Part shown: positions 28,568-37,414 of the stretch, in pieces | How the letters are laid out: each line of letters opens with the position of its first letter | How positions within the stretch are numbered: position 1 is the first letter of the stretch | Assembly (NCBI RefSeq): GCF_024437655.1 | Contig: NZ_JANBVF010000003.1 | Location: forward strand, 1 to 37,742 | Source: Chitinolyticbacter albus | GTDB lineage: Bacteria > Pseudomonadota > Gammaproteobacteria > Burkholderiales > Chitinibacteraceae | Direction of reading: 5' to 3' | Length of the DNA: 37,742 nt | Made by a program: the position numbers and the translations under genes | Notes under the pieces: model-generated | What the model was told of the DNA's origin: nothing | Databases searched by the model: none | Seen by the model: the letters and a program-made list of their open reading frames with translations, nothing else

Positions 28568-29368
28568 TCAGAGCCGCCGATGCTGCAATGCCGGCAGCGT
28601 CTTGCGTACGCGCTCCAGCTGGCTGGCCTTGAGTTCGGCCAAGGCCAGGCCTTCACCCTGCGGCAGCACGTCGAGCACCTGGCCCCACGGATCGGCGATC
28701 AGGCTATGGCCAAAGGTCTCGCGCCCGGTCGGGTGCACGCCGCCCTGGCCGGAGGCGATCACATAACACTGGTTTTCGATGGCGCGCGCGCGCAGCAGCA
28801 CTTCCCAGTGCGCGCGACCGGTCGTGGCGGTGAAGGCCGCCGGCAATACCCAGATGTCGAGCTGTTCGCGGCGGAACAGCTCGGGAAAGCGCAGGTCGTA
28901 ACACACCGCCAGCCCGATGCGGCCAAACGGCGTCTCGAAGGCCACCGGCTCCGCCCCAGGCGTGATCGTATCGGCCTCGGCGTAGCGCTCGCTGCCGTTG
29001 TCAAAGCCGAATAGGTGGATCTTGTCGTAGCGCGCAACGCATTGGCCTGCCGGATCGAAGGCAAGGCAGCTGTTGCGTACCCGCGCCGGATCATCGCTGG
29101 CCAACGGAATGGTGCCGCCGACCAGCCAGATACCGTGCCGCTTTGCCGCACCGGCAAGGAAATCCTGCAAGGGGCCACCACCGTACGCCTCCTGCACCGC
29201 CAGCTTGTCAGTGTCGCGCGCGCCCATGATGGCAAAGTACTCGGGCAACACCACGAGTTGCGCCCCCCGCTCGGCCGCCTGGGCGATCAATCCGGCGGCA
29301 GTGGCAAGATTGGTCGCGACTTCGGGCGTCGAGATCATCTGGATGGCAGCGGCGGTGCAGGTCTGCAT
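28568..29368 (-). CDS. Carbon-nitrogen hydrolase, Nit1/deaminated glutathione amidase-like
   Basis: A 266-residue nitrilase-superfamily amidase. The Glu-Lys-Cys triad is visible: Glu43 in VVLPEYFAIMG, Lys116 in ARYDKIHLFGFD, and Cys156 in GLAVCYDLRFPELF. The YDKIHLFGFD and LRFPELFR segments suggest the Nit1-like group, whose known activity is hydrolysis of deaminated glutathione, a metabolite-repair reaction. The start matches the family N-terminus. It lies 13 bases after yhdP and upstream of tldD, a conserved betaproteobacterial order. The exact substrate is an inference. Confidence 0.9.
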   Translation of the reverse strand: MQTCTAAAIQMISTPEVATNLATAAGLIAQAAERGAQLVVLPEYFAIMGARDTDKLAVQEAYGGGPLQDFLAGAAKRHGIWLVGGTIPLASDDPARVRNSCLAFDPAGQCVARYDKIHLFGFDNGSERYAEADTITPGAEPVAFETPFGRIGLAVCYDLRFPELFRREQLDIWVLPAAFTATTGRAHWEVLLRARAIENQCYVIASGQGGVHPTGRETFGHSLIADPWGQVLDVLPQGEGLALAELKASQLERVRKTLPALQHRRL

Positions 29369-29381
29369 GGAAGGGCTCCGT

Positions 29382-32300
29382 TCAGCGCAGCTTGCCGAAC
29401 TCGGGCATCAGGTTGTCGAGGCTGCGCACGCGCTTCACCTGCGGATCGCGCATGCTGCCGGTAATGTCGTATTCATAGGCAATGAGGTTGCCGATCGGAT
29501 CTTTCAAGGCCCGCTGGAGCAAAAAGGCGGCGACGCCCGCCAGCGGATTGATCACGCCGGCGGCAATCGCCACCGTATCGCCGACCACCGGCACGATGCG
29601 TACTCGCAAGTTCTGCGTGCCGGCGACGATATTGGCCTCCCCCTTGAACAGCACCTGCGCGCCCGGCCCGGCGATGGTCAGATCCTGGGTGCGGGCGATG
29701 CCTTGCTCTATGGTGGCCTCGCCATGGATCTGGTCGAACTCGAAACCGTCCGAGAACACATCGCGAAAATCGAGCTTCACCCGCCGCGTCAGCGACTGCA
29801 GGCTGAGCACCGACAACAGCCGCGCCGCGCCCGGATCGATCTTGGCAAACTGGCCGGCTCCGACCTCGAGCTTGAGCGAGCCCTGCATCGTGGCAAGGTC
29901 GGGCGGGAACGGCGCGCCATCCCACGCCACGTCGCCGGAAAACGAGCCCGGCGCGCGTCGTATCGTATCGGGATAACCCAGCCGGCCCAGCATCTGGCCA
30001 AAATCGGTGCTCTTGATCTCGAACTTGCCGGAAACCCGCGAGCGAACCTCGGCGCGACGCCACAAGCCGCTCATGGTCAGCGCGCCGTCGTCGTTCACGA
30101 GCGAGACTTCATTGAGGCGCCAGTTGCCCGCCTGCGGCAGGGCATGGATCGCGAGCCGCCCCAGCGAACGCGACTCGTAGCGAAAATCATCGACCGCCAG
30201 CTTGAGCGCCGGCCAGCCGCGATCGTCCACCGCCTGTTGGCGCCCCGCCGTGTCCGCAGACCGAACGACAATACGGTCCGCCTCGTCCCGCGACAAGGGC
30301 AAATCGAGGCGGCTCAGCTTGAGATCGAGCAATGGCGAGACGCCAGCGATGGCAGAACGCCAGCTGAAACGCCCCTCCGTCTGATCCGAAGCCAGCCGGC
30401 CTTGCCAGCCGGCGTTCTGCCGCTGCAGCGCGAAGCGCACGTTGTTCAGCAAGCGACCACCGGCCTTCACCCGATCGAATGCCAGTTGCGCCGATGCCAG
30501 GCCCGGCCCGTCCTCGCCACTTACGCCGCCCGCACCTGCCAGCCCCAGCCAGACATCGACATCGAGCTGCGGCCAGCCGCCGGTGAGCGCGATCCCGGCC
30601 TCGGTGGCGGGCGGTGCAGGCCCTGCCCCCAGCGCAATCGCGCCGCGCCACGCACCGTCGCTGCGCGCAAACCGCGCTTGCAGCAGCTTGCTGAAGCCGA
30701 GCTCGATTTCTGCTCGGCCCGCTCCACTGGACGCCACAAACCGCAGCGGGCGGGGCTCGCCCGCTTGCTTGGCCAAGGGCGGCGGCAAATCGAGCCGCGC
30801 GCCGGCGAGCGGACTGTCGAATTCAAAGCGGTAACCCTTGTCTGTAGCGGTGAGCTGACCACGGTAGTCCACCGTGCCGCTCACCCGTTCCGGCTGCGGC
30901 AGCTCGTAGCGCTGCCACGCATCGCGCAGTCGCGCCTGCCCGGCCAGTTGCAACACGAAGGCACCGCGCTGCACGCCACCGGAAAAGCGCGCATGCCCCC
31001 CCAAGGCCTGCGCCCTGCCATCCTGGATCGCGAGGCCATGCTCGGTAAAAGTGAGTTCGCCGGCAGCTGCAGCCAGTTGCGGGATGGCGCCACCAAAATC
31101 GAGCACGTTGTCGTGGAAACGATAGTGGCCCGCCACGCGCGCCGATTTGGCGTCATGCAGTGGAATATCGAGCTTGAGCGTGAGTGCGCCCTGCCCCTGG
31201 GCCTTCAGGCCGTCGACATAGCTCTGGGTCACCGCGCGCAAGGGAGAGCTACGCAAGAAACCCAGGAAATGATCAGTGGCCGCGAGGCTCTGCCCCTCGG
31301 CGATCAGATGCGACTCATGCGCGCCCAGGTCGGGAATACTGACGCGGGTTTCGGTCAACGGCACCGCGCCGATCACTGCGCTGCTGGCGTGGATGTCCAT
31401 GCGCCGGCCATGGAAATCGAGCTCGCCCGCGATACGCTCCAGCCTCGGCCAGCCGTCGGCATAGGCCAAGGCGACATCGCGTGCCTTGGCGGTGATGCGA
31501 AACAGCCCGCCCACGTCATCCGGGAACGGGAATTGCGCCAGCGGCCCGGCCACGCGGATCTGGCCATCGTAGGCTTCGCCTTGCCGCAGGGCCCCGGCCA
31601 GCCAATCCAGCGTGTGTTCGCCCACGGCACGCGGCAGATAGGCGTAGGCACGCGCGGCCTTCAACCGGGCAATGGTGCCGTTCAGATCGAGCGTGCCCGG
31701 CCCCTTGCCGTCGTAGTGATAACTGGCACTGGCCCCCAGCGCCACATCGGCGTTGGCCAGCGCCAGTCGCTTCATTTGCACAGCCCAGCCCTTGGGCTGG
31801 CGCCGCCAGCCCCCGTCGAGCTCGAATCGCGTCAGGGCCAGGGGCTCGACGAACAGCCCAGGTAAGCTGGCCCGTAGCTTGCGGCTCTTCAGTTGCAGCG
31901 AGCCGCCGTTTTCGTCGAACCGTGAGACCAGATCCACACCGGCGAGTTGCTCGACCAGGCGCCCCCAGCCCAAGCTGGCCGCGGACAGCTTCAATTCGCC
32001 GTCATAGCGCTTGAAGTCATCCTGCCACTGCAGCTTGGCCTGCTCGAGACGGCCGCTCGCCGACAAGGGCGCCAGGCGCTGCTGCCAAGCCTGCGGCAGC
32101 CAGGCGCGATAGGCCAGCATCGGGGCAAGCCGCCATCCCTGCAGCAGCAGCTGTTGCTCACCGGCTCCAGCGCGGTAGTCCAGCACGCAACGCTCGCAAG
32201 CAAGGCCACGCTCGGCGACGACGCGCCGTGCGGTCAGCCGTACGCGCTGCTCGCGCGCATCGGCCCGCCAGGACAGCGTGCCGTCAAAGCGCGGCAGCAC

Positions 32301-33236
32301 CAGCCGGCGCTGCGGCTGCACCAGTCGCAGCCCTTGCAGCACGGCAGCCACCTCGGCCGCCACCAGCCTGCCCTTAGCAAAACGCAGCGACATATTGCCA
32401 TCAAGCCGGCCCGCCGCCTGCTCGAACGGCACAGGCTGTAGCGGCCAGCGCAGCGCCAGTTCGCCCAGGTTCAACTGCTTGAGGCTCAGCAGTGCCTCAC
32501 CGTGCCAGCCACGCCATAGTGCAAGGCCTTCGCCGCGCCAGTTGGCGGAAAGGCTGATCCGCCCACCGAGATTGGCCGGCGGCGTCAGCGCCAATTGCAA
32601 GCGGTGCCGGCCAAACACCTGGCTCAGCGTGAGATGTACATCGCGCAAGCGCTCCTCGTGCCGGTCACGCAGGGCATCTGTCCAGCGCAGCTCGCCACCG
32701 CGGACCTCGACTTCGCGCTGGGACAGCAGCCAGTCGAAGAAGCGGTGATCTCCTCCCCCGCGGCCCGACAGGCTGAAACCCGCCACCAGCCAGCCCCCCT
32801 GGGCATCACGCGACACGGCCAGCTGCGGCGTGCTAAACGCCAGGCGACGGAAATCCAGCTTGCCGATCAGCAAGGACCACCACGACAAGTCGGCCTCCAC
32901 CCGCTGCAGGTGCAGCGCCGGCGCGCCGTTCGCGCCGTGGACGATAAGGCCGTCGATACTGAGATGGGGACGAATGCCGCGCCAGCCGCCCGCGAGGCCG
33001 GCGATGGTGATACGGCTGCCACTTGCAGCGCTGAACCTCGCCTCTATGGCCGGGCGAAACGCATCGAGGCGCGGCACGACGTAGAACTGCCAGCCCGCCG
33101 CCAGCAAGCCGAGCAAGACGACCCCCACCAGCAGCACCCAGCGGACCACCCGCCAGTGCCAGTGCAGCAGACCTCGCAGCTTGCGCAGCAGGGACCACCC
33201 GATATCGCGCAGCAGGGGCAGGAAGGCTCTAGCCAT
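29382..33236 (-). CDS. yhdP: YhdP family AsmA-like envelope protein (TIGR02099)
   Basis: A 1284-residue giant envelope protein. A basic N-terminal cytoplasmic stretch is followed by one membrane helix (about 33-55, VLLVGVVLLGLLAAGWQFYV). A very long periplasmic region then follows, rich in beta-forming repeats, with an AsmA-like C-terminal domain (segments GTQNLRVRIVPVVGDTVA and AFLLQRALKDPIGNLIAYEY). YhdP and relatives are thought to bridge the periplasm and carry phospholipids to the outer membrane. No strong ribosome site is seen before the ATG. It is divergent from glnE. Long antisense open frames here are shadows. Confidence 0.93.
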   Translation of the reverse strand: MARAFLPLLRDIGWSLLRKLRGLLHWHWRVVRWVLLVGVVLLGLLAAGWQFYVVPRLDAFRPAIEARFSAASGSRITIAGLAGGWRGIRPHLSIDGLIVHGANGAPALHLQRVEADLSWWSLLIGKLDFRRLAFSTPQLAVSRDAQGGWLVAGFSLSGRGGGDHRFFDWLLSQREVEVRGGELRWTDALRDRHEERLRDVHLTLSQVFGRHRLQLALTPPANLGGRISLSANWRGEGLALWRGWHGEALLSLKQLNLGELALRWPLQPVPFEQAAGRLDGNMSLRFAKGRLVAAEVAAVLQGLRLVQPQRRLVLPRFDGTLSWRADAREQRVRLTARRVVAERGLACERCVLDYRAGAGEQQLLLQGWRLAPMLAYRAWLPQAWQQRLAPLSASGRLEQAKLQWQDDFKRYDGELKLSAASLGWGRLVEQLAGVDLVSRFDENGGSLQLKSRKLRASLPGLFVEPLALTRFELDGGWRRQPKGWAVQMKRLALANADVALGASASYHYDGKGPGTLDLNGTIARLKAARAYAYLPRAVGEHTLDWLAGALRQGEAYDGQIRVAGPLAQFPFPDDVGGLFRITAKARDVALAYADGWPRLERIAGELDFHGRRMDIHASSAVIGAVPLTETRVSIPDLGAHESHLIAEGQSLAATDHFLGFLRSSPLRAVTQSYVDGLKAQGQGALTLKLDIPLHDAKSARVAGHYRFHDNVLDFGGAIPQLAAAAGELTFTEHGLAIQDGRAQALGGHARFSGGVQRGAFVLQLAGQARLRDAWQRYELPQPERVSGTVDYRGQLTATDKGYRFEFDSPLAGARLDLPPPLAKQAGEPRPLRFVASSGAGRAEIELGFSKLLQARFARSDGAWRGAIALGAGPAPPATEAGIALTGGWPQLDVDVWLGLAGAGGVSGEDGPGLASAQLAFDRVKAGGRLLNNVRFALQRQNAGWQGRLASDQTEGRFSWRSAIAGVSPLLDLKLSRLDLPLSRDEADRIVVRSADTAGRQQAVDDRGWPALKLAVDDFRYESRSLGRLAIHALPQAGNWRLNEVSLVNDDGALTMSGLWRRAEVRSRVSGKFEIKSTDFGQMLGRLGYPDTIRRAPGSFSGDVAWDGAPFPPDLATMQGSLKLEVGAGQFAKIDPGAARLLSVLSLQSLTRRVKLDFRDVFSDGFEFDQIHGEATIEQGIARTQDLTIAGPGAQVLFKGEANIVAGTQNLRVRIVPVVGDTVAIAAGVINPLAGVAAFLLQRALKDPIGNLIAYEYDITGSMRDPQVKRVRSLDNLMPEFGKLR

Positions 33237-33349
33237 GACGGACCGACGCGTGCACCCTCAAGGTGCGCGGCTGTGTTAGGGTTAACCGGCAGGCGAGCCG
33301 CGGTGCGACTCGGAACCGCAACATTCTAACCGCTTTCAACATCCGCCCC

Positions 33350-36040
33350 ATGACCGATGCTGTGACCCCCTCCACGCTGGCCCCCGCCCTTGCCCACAGC
33401 CGCTATCTGGAACGCCTGTTCCAGCGGGCTCCGGAACTGGCGGTGAGCACCACGACGCAGTGCGATACGCCACTGCTCGCCGACGAGATGCGGGCCTGGC
33501 TCGCCGCTCCGGCCGAGGACGAGGCCGGTTTCATGCGCCAGCTGCGCCAATTGCGGCAAACGGTGATGGCGCGATTGATCGCCCGCGAGCTAACGGGACG
33601 CAGCGACCTGGCCGAAGCGGTGGCCTGCGTCAGCGATCTGGCCGAAGTCACGGTGGACGCCGCGCTCGCCTGGTGTGTCGCTCATGAGACCCGCTACGGC
33701 CAGCCGATAGGCGCCGACACCGGCGCGCCGCAAAGCTTGATCGTGGTCGGCATGGGCAAGCTCGGGGGGCGTGAACTGAATGTGTCGTCCGACATCGACC
33801 TGATCTTTGTCTACGACGAGGATGGCGAAACCGACGGCGCGCGCCGCGTCAGCAACCAGGAATACTTCAGCGTGATCGGCAAGCGACTGATCAAACTCTT
33901 GGCCGACGTGACCGAGGATGGCTTCGTGTTCCGCGTCGACATGCGCTTGCGCCCGTTCGGCGATTCGGGTGCGCTGGTGTCGAGCTTTGCCGCGCTGGAA
34001 AACTACCTGCTCACGCAAGGCCGCGAGTGGGAACGCTACGCCTGGATCAAGGGCCGCGCGCTGACCGGCGACGCCGCCGGCCTCTCCCAGCTGATCACCC
34101 CCTTCGTCTATCGCAAGTATCTCGACTATGGCGCCTACGCCTCGATGCGCGAGCTGCACAGCCAGATCCGCCGCGAGGTGGCGCGGCGCGACATGGCCGA
34201 CAACATCAAGCTGGGCCCCGGTGGTATCCGCGAGATCGAGTTCGTCGCCCAGGTATTCCAGCTGATCCGCGGCGGCCGGGTGAAATCACTGCAGGAGCGC
34301 AGCACCCGAGTGACGCTCACTGAGCTCGGCCGGCTCGGCCTGCTGCCGGACGACGCGGTCACCGAACTGCAATCGGCCTATCGCTTCCTGCGCGACCTGG
34401 AACATCGTCTGATGTATATCGACGACGCGCAGACGCAGAACCTCCCAGGCAATCCGGACGATCAGCAGCGGATCGCCACCAGCATGGGTCAGCCGGATTG
34501 GCCCGCATTCTGCATGGCGCTCGATGCGCACCGCAGCGCCGTCACCCGGCATTTCGAGCAGGTGTTCGTGCTACCGGACGGCCAGGACCAGAATCATCCC
34601 CATGCGGCATTGTGGCAGCAGGCCGAGCACAGCGACGGCACCACGCAGGGCTTGACCGGGCTGGGCTACGCCGATGCCGCCGACATCCAGCGGCGGCTGG
34701 CCGCGTTTCGCAGCGGCAGCCGTTACCAGCAACTGAATGCGCGCAGCAAGCAGCGGGTCGATGCCATCCTGCCACCACTGATCGAGGTCGCCGCCGGCTA
34801 CCCCAACCCCGATGCCACGCTGACCCGCATTCTCGACCTGCTGGAAACCATAGGCCGACGTGAATCTTATCTCGCGCTGCTGGCCGAACATCCGCAGACG
34901 CTGCAACGGCTCGCCAGCCTTTACAGCGCCAGCCCCTGGGTCTCGCAATACCTGACGCGCCACCCCATCCTGCTCGACGAGCTGCTCGATTCGCGCCTGT
35001 TGTATCAATTGCCGGATTGGCCGGCCCTGGGCCAGACGCTGCGCAGCGAGCTCGCCGCGCTCGGCGACGACGTCGAAGCCAAAATGGATGCGCTGCGCCA
35101 TTTCCAGCACACGCAGGTGTTCCGACTGGTCGCGCAGGACGTTGCGGGGCATCTCACGCTGGAAACGCTGTCCGATCACCTGTCGGACCTGGCTGATCTC
35201 ATCCTCTCCTGCACCATTGAACATGCGTGGCAGGAACTGGCGCGCAAGCACAGTGAGCAATCGCATTTCGCCGTCATCGGCTACGGCAAGCTCGGTGGCA
35301 AGGAGCTGGGCTATGCATCCGATCTCGATCTGGTGTTCGTCTACGACGACCCCCACCCCGATACCGCCGAAACCTACGCCCGGCTCGCCAAGAAGATCGT
35401 CAACTGGCTGAATGCCCCCACCTCCGCCGGTACGCTGTACGACATCGACCTGCGCTTGCGACCCAACGGCAGCTCCGGCCTCTTGGTTTCCACGCTGGAC
35501 GCCTTTGAAGCCTATCAGTGCGAATCGGCCTGGGTGTGGGAGCACCAGGCGCTGACGCGGGCGCGCTTTGTCGCCGGTGACACCCGCATCGGGCAGAGCT
35601 TCGACGCGGTACGCGGCGCCATCCTGCGCCGCCCACGCGACCTCGCAGCCTTGCGCGACGAAGTGATCAAGATGCGCAACCGCATGCTGGAAACCCACCC
35701 GGCGCGCGTCGCCGACGTAAAGTACTGTCGCGGCGGCATCGTCGATGTCGAATTCATCGTGCAGTACCTGGTGCTGGGCCATGCGCACGAGCATGCTGAC
35801 CTCACGGCCAACCGCGGCAATATCGCCCTCCTGGCCACCGCCGCCGGGCACGGCCTGATCGATGCCGGGCTCGCCGAACTGGCTCGCAACACCTACCGTG
35901 AACTACGCCGCTTGCAACACCGCGGTCGCCTGAGCGGCACCCCGCTGCAACCCGAAGCGCTGGCGCCGCTAGCCGATGGCCTCGCCGCGGTGCGTACGCT
36001 GTGGCAACAGCTGTTCGGCGTAACACCCAGCGAGGCCTAA
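33350..36040 (+). CDS. glnE: Bifunctional glutamine synthetase adenylyltransferase/adenylyl-removing enzyme
   Basis: Controls glutamine synthetase by adding or removing AMP in response to PII. The 896 residues contain two nucleotidyltransferase domains. The N-terminal deadenylase domain has GMGKLGGRELNVSSDIDL (about 134-151). The C-terminal adenylylase domain has GYGKLGGKELGYASDLDLVF (about 642-661). A helical linker lies between them, and GGIVDVEFIVQYLVLGHA comes near the end. The start at 33350 (MTDAVTPS) is chosen over 33263 by homology, without a clear ribosome site. A perfect GGTTAACC palindrome (33280-33287) lies in the divergent region with yhdP. Confidence 0.96.
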   Translation: MTDAVTPSTLAPALAHSRYLERLFQRAPELAVSTTTQCDTPLLADEMRAWLAAPAEDEAGFMRQLRQLRQTVMARLIARELTGRSDLAEAVACVSDLAEVTVDAALAWCVAHETRYGQPIGADTGAPQSLIVVGMGKLGGRELNVSSDIDLIFVYDEDGETDGARRVSNQEYFSVIGKRLIKLLADVTEDGFVFRVDMRLRPFGDSGALVSSFAALENYLLTQGREWERYAWIKGRALTGDAAGLSQLITPFVYRKYLDYGAYASMRELHSQIRREVARRDMADNIKLGPGGIREIEFVAQVFQLIRGGRVKSLQERSTRVTLTELGRLGLLPDDAVTELQSAYRFLRDLEHRLMYIDDAQTQNLPGNPDDQQRIATSMGQPDWPAFCMALDAHRSAVTRHFEQVFVLPDGQDQNHPHAALWQQAEHSDGTTQGLTGLGYADAADIQRRLAAFRSGSRYQQLNARSKQRVDAILPPLIEVAAGYPNPDATLTRILDLLETIGRRESYLALLAEHPQTLQRLASLYSASPWVSQYLTRHPILLDELLDSRLLYQLPDWPALGQTLRSELAALGDDVEAKMDALRHFQHTQVFRLVAQDVAGHLTLETLSDHLSDLADLILSCTIEHAWQELARKHSEQSHFAVIGYGKLGGKELGYASDLDLVFVYDDPHPDTAETYARLAKKIVNWLNAPTSAGTLYDIDLRLRPNGSSGLLVSTLDAFEAYQCESAWVWEHQALTRARFVAGDTRIGQSFDAVRGAILRRPRDLAALRDEVIKMRNRMLETHPARVADVKYCRGGIVDVEFIVQYLVLGHAHEHADLTANRGNIALLATAAGHGLIDAGLAELARNTYRELRRLQHRGRLSGTPLQPEALAPLADGLAAVRTLWQQLFGVTPSEA

Positions 36041-36053
36041 CGAGGAGGACACC

Positions 36054-36356
36054 ATGTTCGCAGGACGTTCGTGGGATGACTGGATCAGCGAGTATGCGCA
36101 AAGCCATCGCCACCCCTTGAATCGGCTGTGTCACACCTTCGGCATCCCGATGATCGCGCTGTCCATCCCGTTCTTCATCGCTTCGATCTGGGTGGATGGC
36201 CTCTGGATCTGGCCCAGCGCGCTGTTTATCGTGGGCTGGATCCTGCAATTCATCGGGCATGCCATCGAAGGCAAACCACCCGAATTCTTCAAGGACTGGC
36301 ATTTCCTGTTCGTCGGCCTGCGCTGGTGGTGGGCCAAACTGCGCGGCCGGGCCTGA
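36054..36356 (+). CDS. Mpo1-like (DUF962) small membrane protein
   Basis: A 100-residue protein of the DUF962/Mpo1-like family; yeast Mpo1 is an iron-dependent dioxygenase acting on 2-hydroxy fatty acids. Candidate metal-binding His residues are conserved: SHRHPLNRLCHTFGIP (His18, His20, His27), FIGHAIEGKPPEFF (His69) and DWHFLF (His83). Two or three hydrophobic helices lie between them. A strong GAGGAGG precedes the ATG by a few bases, and the gene starts 13 bases after glnE, so the two are probably co-transcribed. A strong terminator follows. The substrate in bacteria is unknown. Confidence 0.88.
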   Translation: MFAGRSWDDWISEYAQSHRHPLNRLCHTFGIPMIALSIPFFIASIWVDGLWIWPSALFIVGWILQFIGHAIEGKPPEFFKDWHFLFVGLRWWWAKLRGRA

Positions 36357-36366
36357 GCCCATGAAG

Positions 36367-36389
36367 AAGGCGCCCCAGGGCGCCTTTTT
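36367..36389 (+). terminator. Terminator of glnE and the Mpo1-like gene
   Basis: A perfect 8-bp stem AAGGCGCC/GGCGCCTT with loop CCAG is followed by TTT, 10 bases after the stop. It may also act for the converging minus-strand gene. Confidence 0.85.
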
Positions 36390-36414
36390 CCTTGCACTAC
36401 ATATGAGCAGCCGA

Positions 36415-36897
36415 TCAGCTCGGGAACGAGCAGAAATCGATGCTGGTAACGCCGCCGGGCAGGTATTCGCCCAGCCAGGACATTTCCAGCTTGATGTGAT
36501 CGACCAGCGAGATCACATGCTGCGGGTCGGTACTGGTGGCGAACCAGAACTCCTTGCGCCAGACCTCGTCCGCCGCGCCGCTCGCCAACTCGCCCGGTGT
36601 AAGTTCATCGCGCGAACGACCGCGCTTGGCATACCCCACGGCGGCGAGCAGATCACCTAGCTCGTCGGATGTGCGCGTCACTTCGACCACGAACGCCGCC
36701 ATACCTGGTGAAAGCTGCTGCAGATTCACGTAAGCATGGGTATCAAGCGCCTGTTTGCGCGCCATTTCGCACAAACAATGCTGGCACGGAAAGGCGGCGC
36801 GGATCAGGTAGGCCTCATGTTGCTCGATGGCCGGAACGCTGCTCAATGGGTGCCCGCAGCGATGCGTCATTTTGCTGCTGCCAAGTCTGTCCATCAT
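36415..36897 (-). CDS. Hypothetical protein with an N-terminal Cys/His cluster
   Basis: I do not recognise this 160-residue protein. Its N-terminal part has THRCGHPLSSVP and then FPCQHCLCEMARKQ, so four Cys and several His could form a small zinc site. The rest is a mixed acidic region (TRTSDELGDLLAAVGYAKRG, DEVWRKEFWFATSTDPQHVI) with no membrane helix or signal peptide, ending VTSIDFCSFPS. An AAGGAA lies just upstream; it spaces best with the second Met (36894). An ATG at 36870 is another option. It is convergent with the Mpo1-like gene. Codon use looks genuine, so it is probably a real gene. Confidence 0.6.
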   Translation of the reverse strand: MMDRLGSSKMTHRCGHPLSSVPAIEQHEAYLIRAAFPCQHCLCEMARKQALDTHAYVNLQQLSPGMAAFVVEVTRTSDELGDLLAAVGYAKRGRSRDELTPGELASGAADEVWRKEFWFATSTDPQHVISLVDHIKLEMSWLGEYLPGGVTSIDFCSFPS

Positions 36898-36947
36898 GCA
36901 TTCCTTTCCGTCTGTCTGATGAACTGCATTTTACACAGCAAGACAGG

Positions 36948-36977
36948 AAAAAAAAAGGCACTGCAGGGTGACTTTTT
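36948..36977 (-). terminator. Terminator downstream of the aspS remnant
   Basis: A stem of AAAAAG-CAC with GTG-CTTTTT, one mismatch and a six-base loop, has a run of nine A on its left side. On the minus strand this reads as stem plus nine T. It lies about 55 bases beyond the aspS-remnant stop, where the original aspS terminator would be. Confidence 0.6.
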
Positions 36978-37031
36978 CATTTTATGCAACAGAATATGGC
37001 ACCTATTTGCAACCGTTTGTCAGATTGACGC

Positions 37032-37240
37032 TTAAACTGCCGGTTGCGGGTTACGCAAGCGGATAGGCAGTTCACGCAATGTCTTTCATCCACTGCGTTT
37101 GGCGCATGGGTCAGCAGACTGTGCGCACGCTGGGTCTTGGGGACGGCGATCACGTCGCGAATCAATTCAGCGCCGGTCATCAAGGTCATCAGACGATCGA
37201 GGCCGAACGCGAGGCCACCGTGTGCGGCGGCGCGCCCCTT
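37032..37240 (-). pseudogene. aspS: Decayed 3' end of aspartyl-tRNA synthetase gene
   Basis: Minus-strand translation gives [15 protein letters not shown], then [19 protein letters not shown] and [11 protein letters not shown], unmistakably the class II motif 3 end of aspartyl-tRNA synthetase. The frame then breaks: after VDE (near 37084) one base is missing, and the next frame continues [16 protein letters not shown] to a TAA at 37032, the expected C-terminus. Upstream, GCGCGCCGCCGCAC keeps the sequence for APPH, but two extra bases put it out of frame with HGG. No further synthetase sequence is recognisable beyond about 37240. Only about 65 C-terminal codons remain, with at least two frame disruptions, so it cannot make an enzyme. 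Either a true remnant or poor sequence at a contig end. Confidence 0.8.
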
Positions 37241-37338
37241 GCCGCTCACATCAGCAACGCGGTGTATCAACGCGCAGTCCGCGTAGGTACAAAGTGCGAA
37301 CCGCACAGAGCTCCAGACGGAAGGCAAGCAGTTTTTTG

Positions 37339-37362
37339 ATTTTGGACAGAAGCATCCAAAAT
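37339..37362. promoter_or_regulatory. 8-bp inverted repeat upstream of the terminal lipoprotein gene
   Basis: ATTTTGGA, an eight-base spacer, and TCCAAAAT form a perfect inverted repeat about 50 bases before the lipoprotein start. Its AT-rich arms suggest an operator or weak hairpin rather than a terminator. The remaining sequence between the aspS remnant and this gene shows nothing else recognisable. Confidence 0.3.
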
Positions 37363-37414
37363 GGCGCCGAGCACACTGGCCGCTCTAAGTCTTTGAAAAA
37401 GTGGGCAAATCATG

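Noticed and set aside
29073-31865. Long open frame antisense to yhdP and the nitrilase gene
   Set aside because: Low-complexity Arg/Gln/Ala-rich product with no family resemblance; shadow of yhdP codon bias.
33252-33266. Small hairpin GCACC-CTCAA-GGTGC between yhdP and glnE
   Set aside because: Only five base pairs and no T-run in a divergent promoter region; likely chance.
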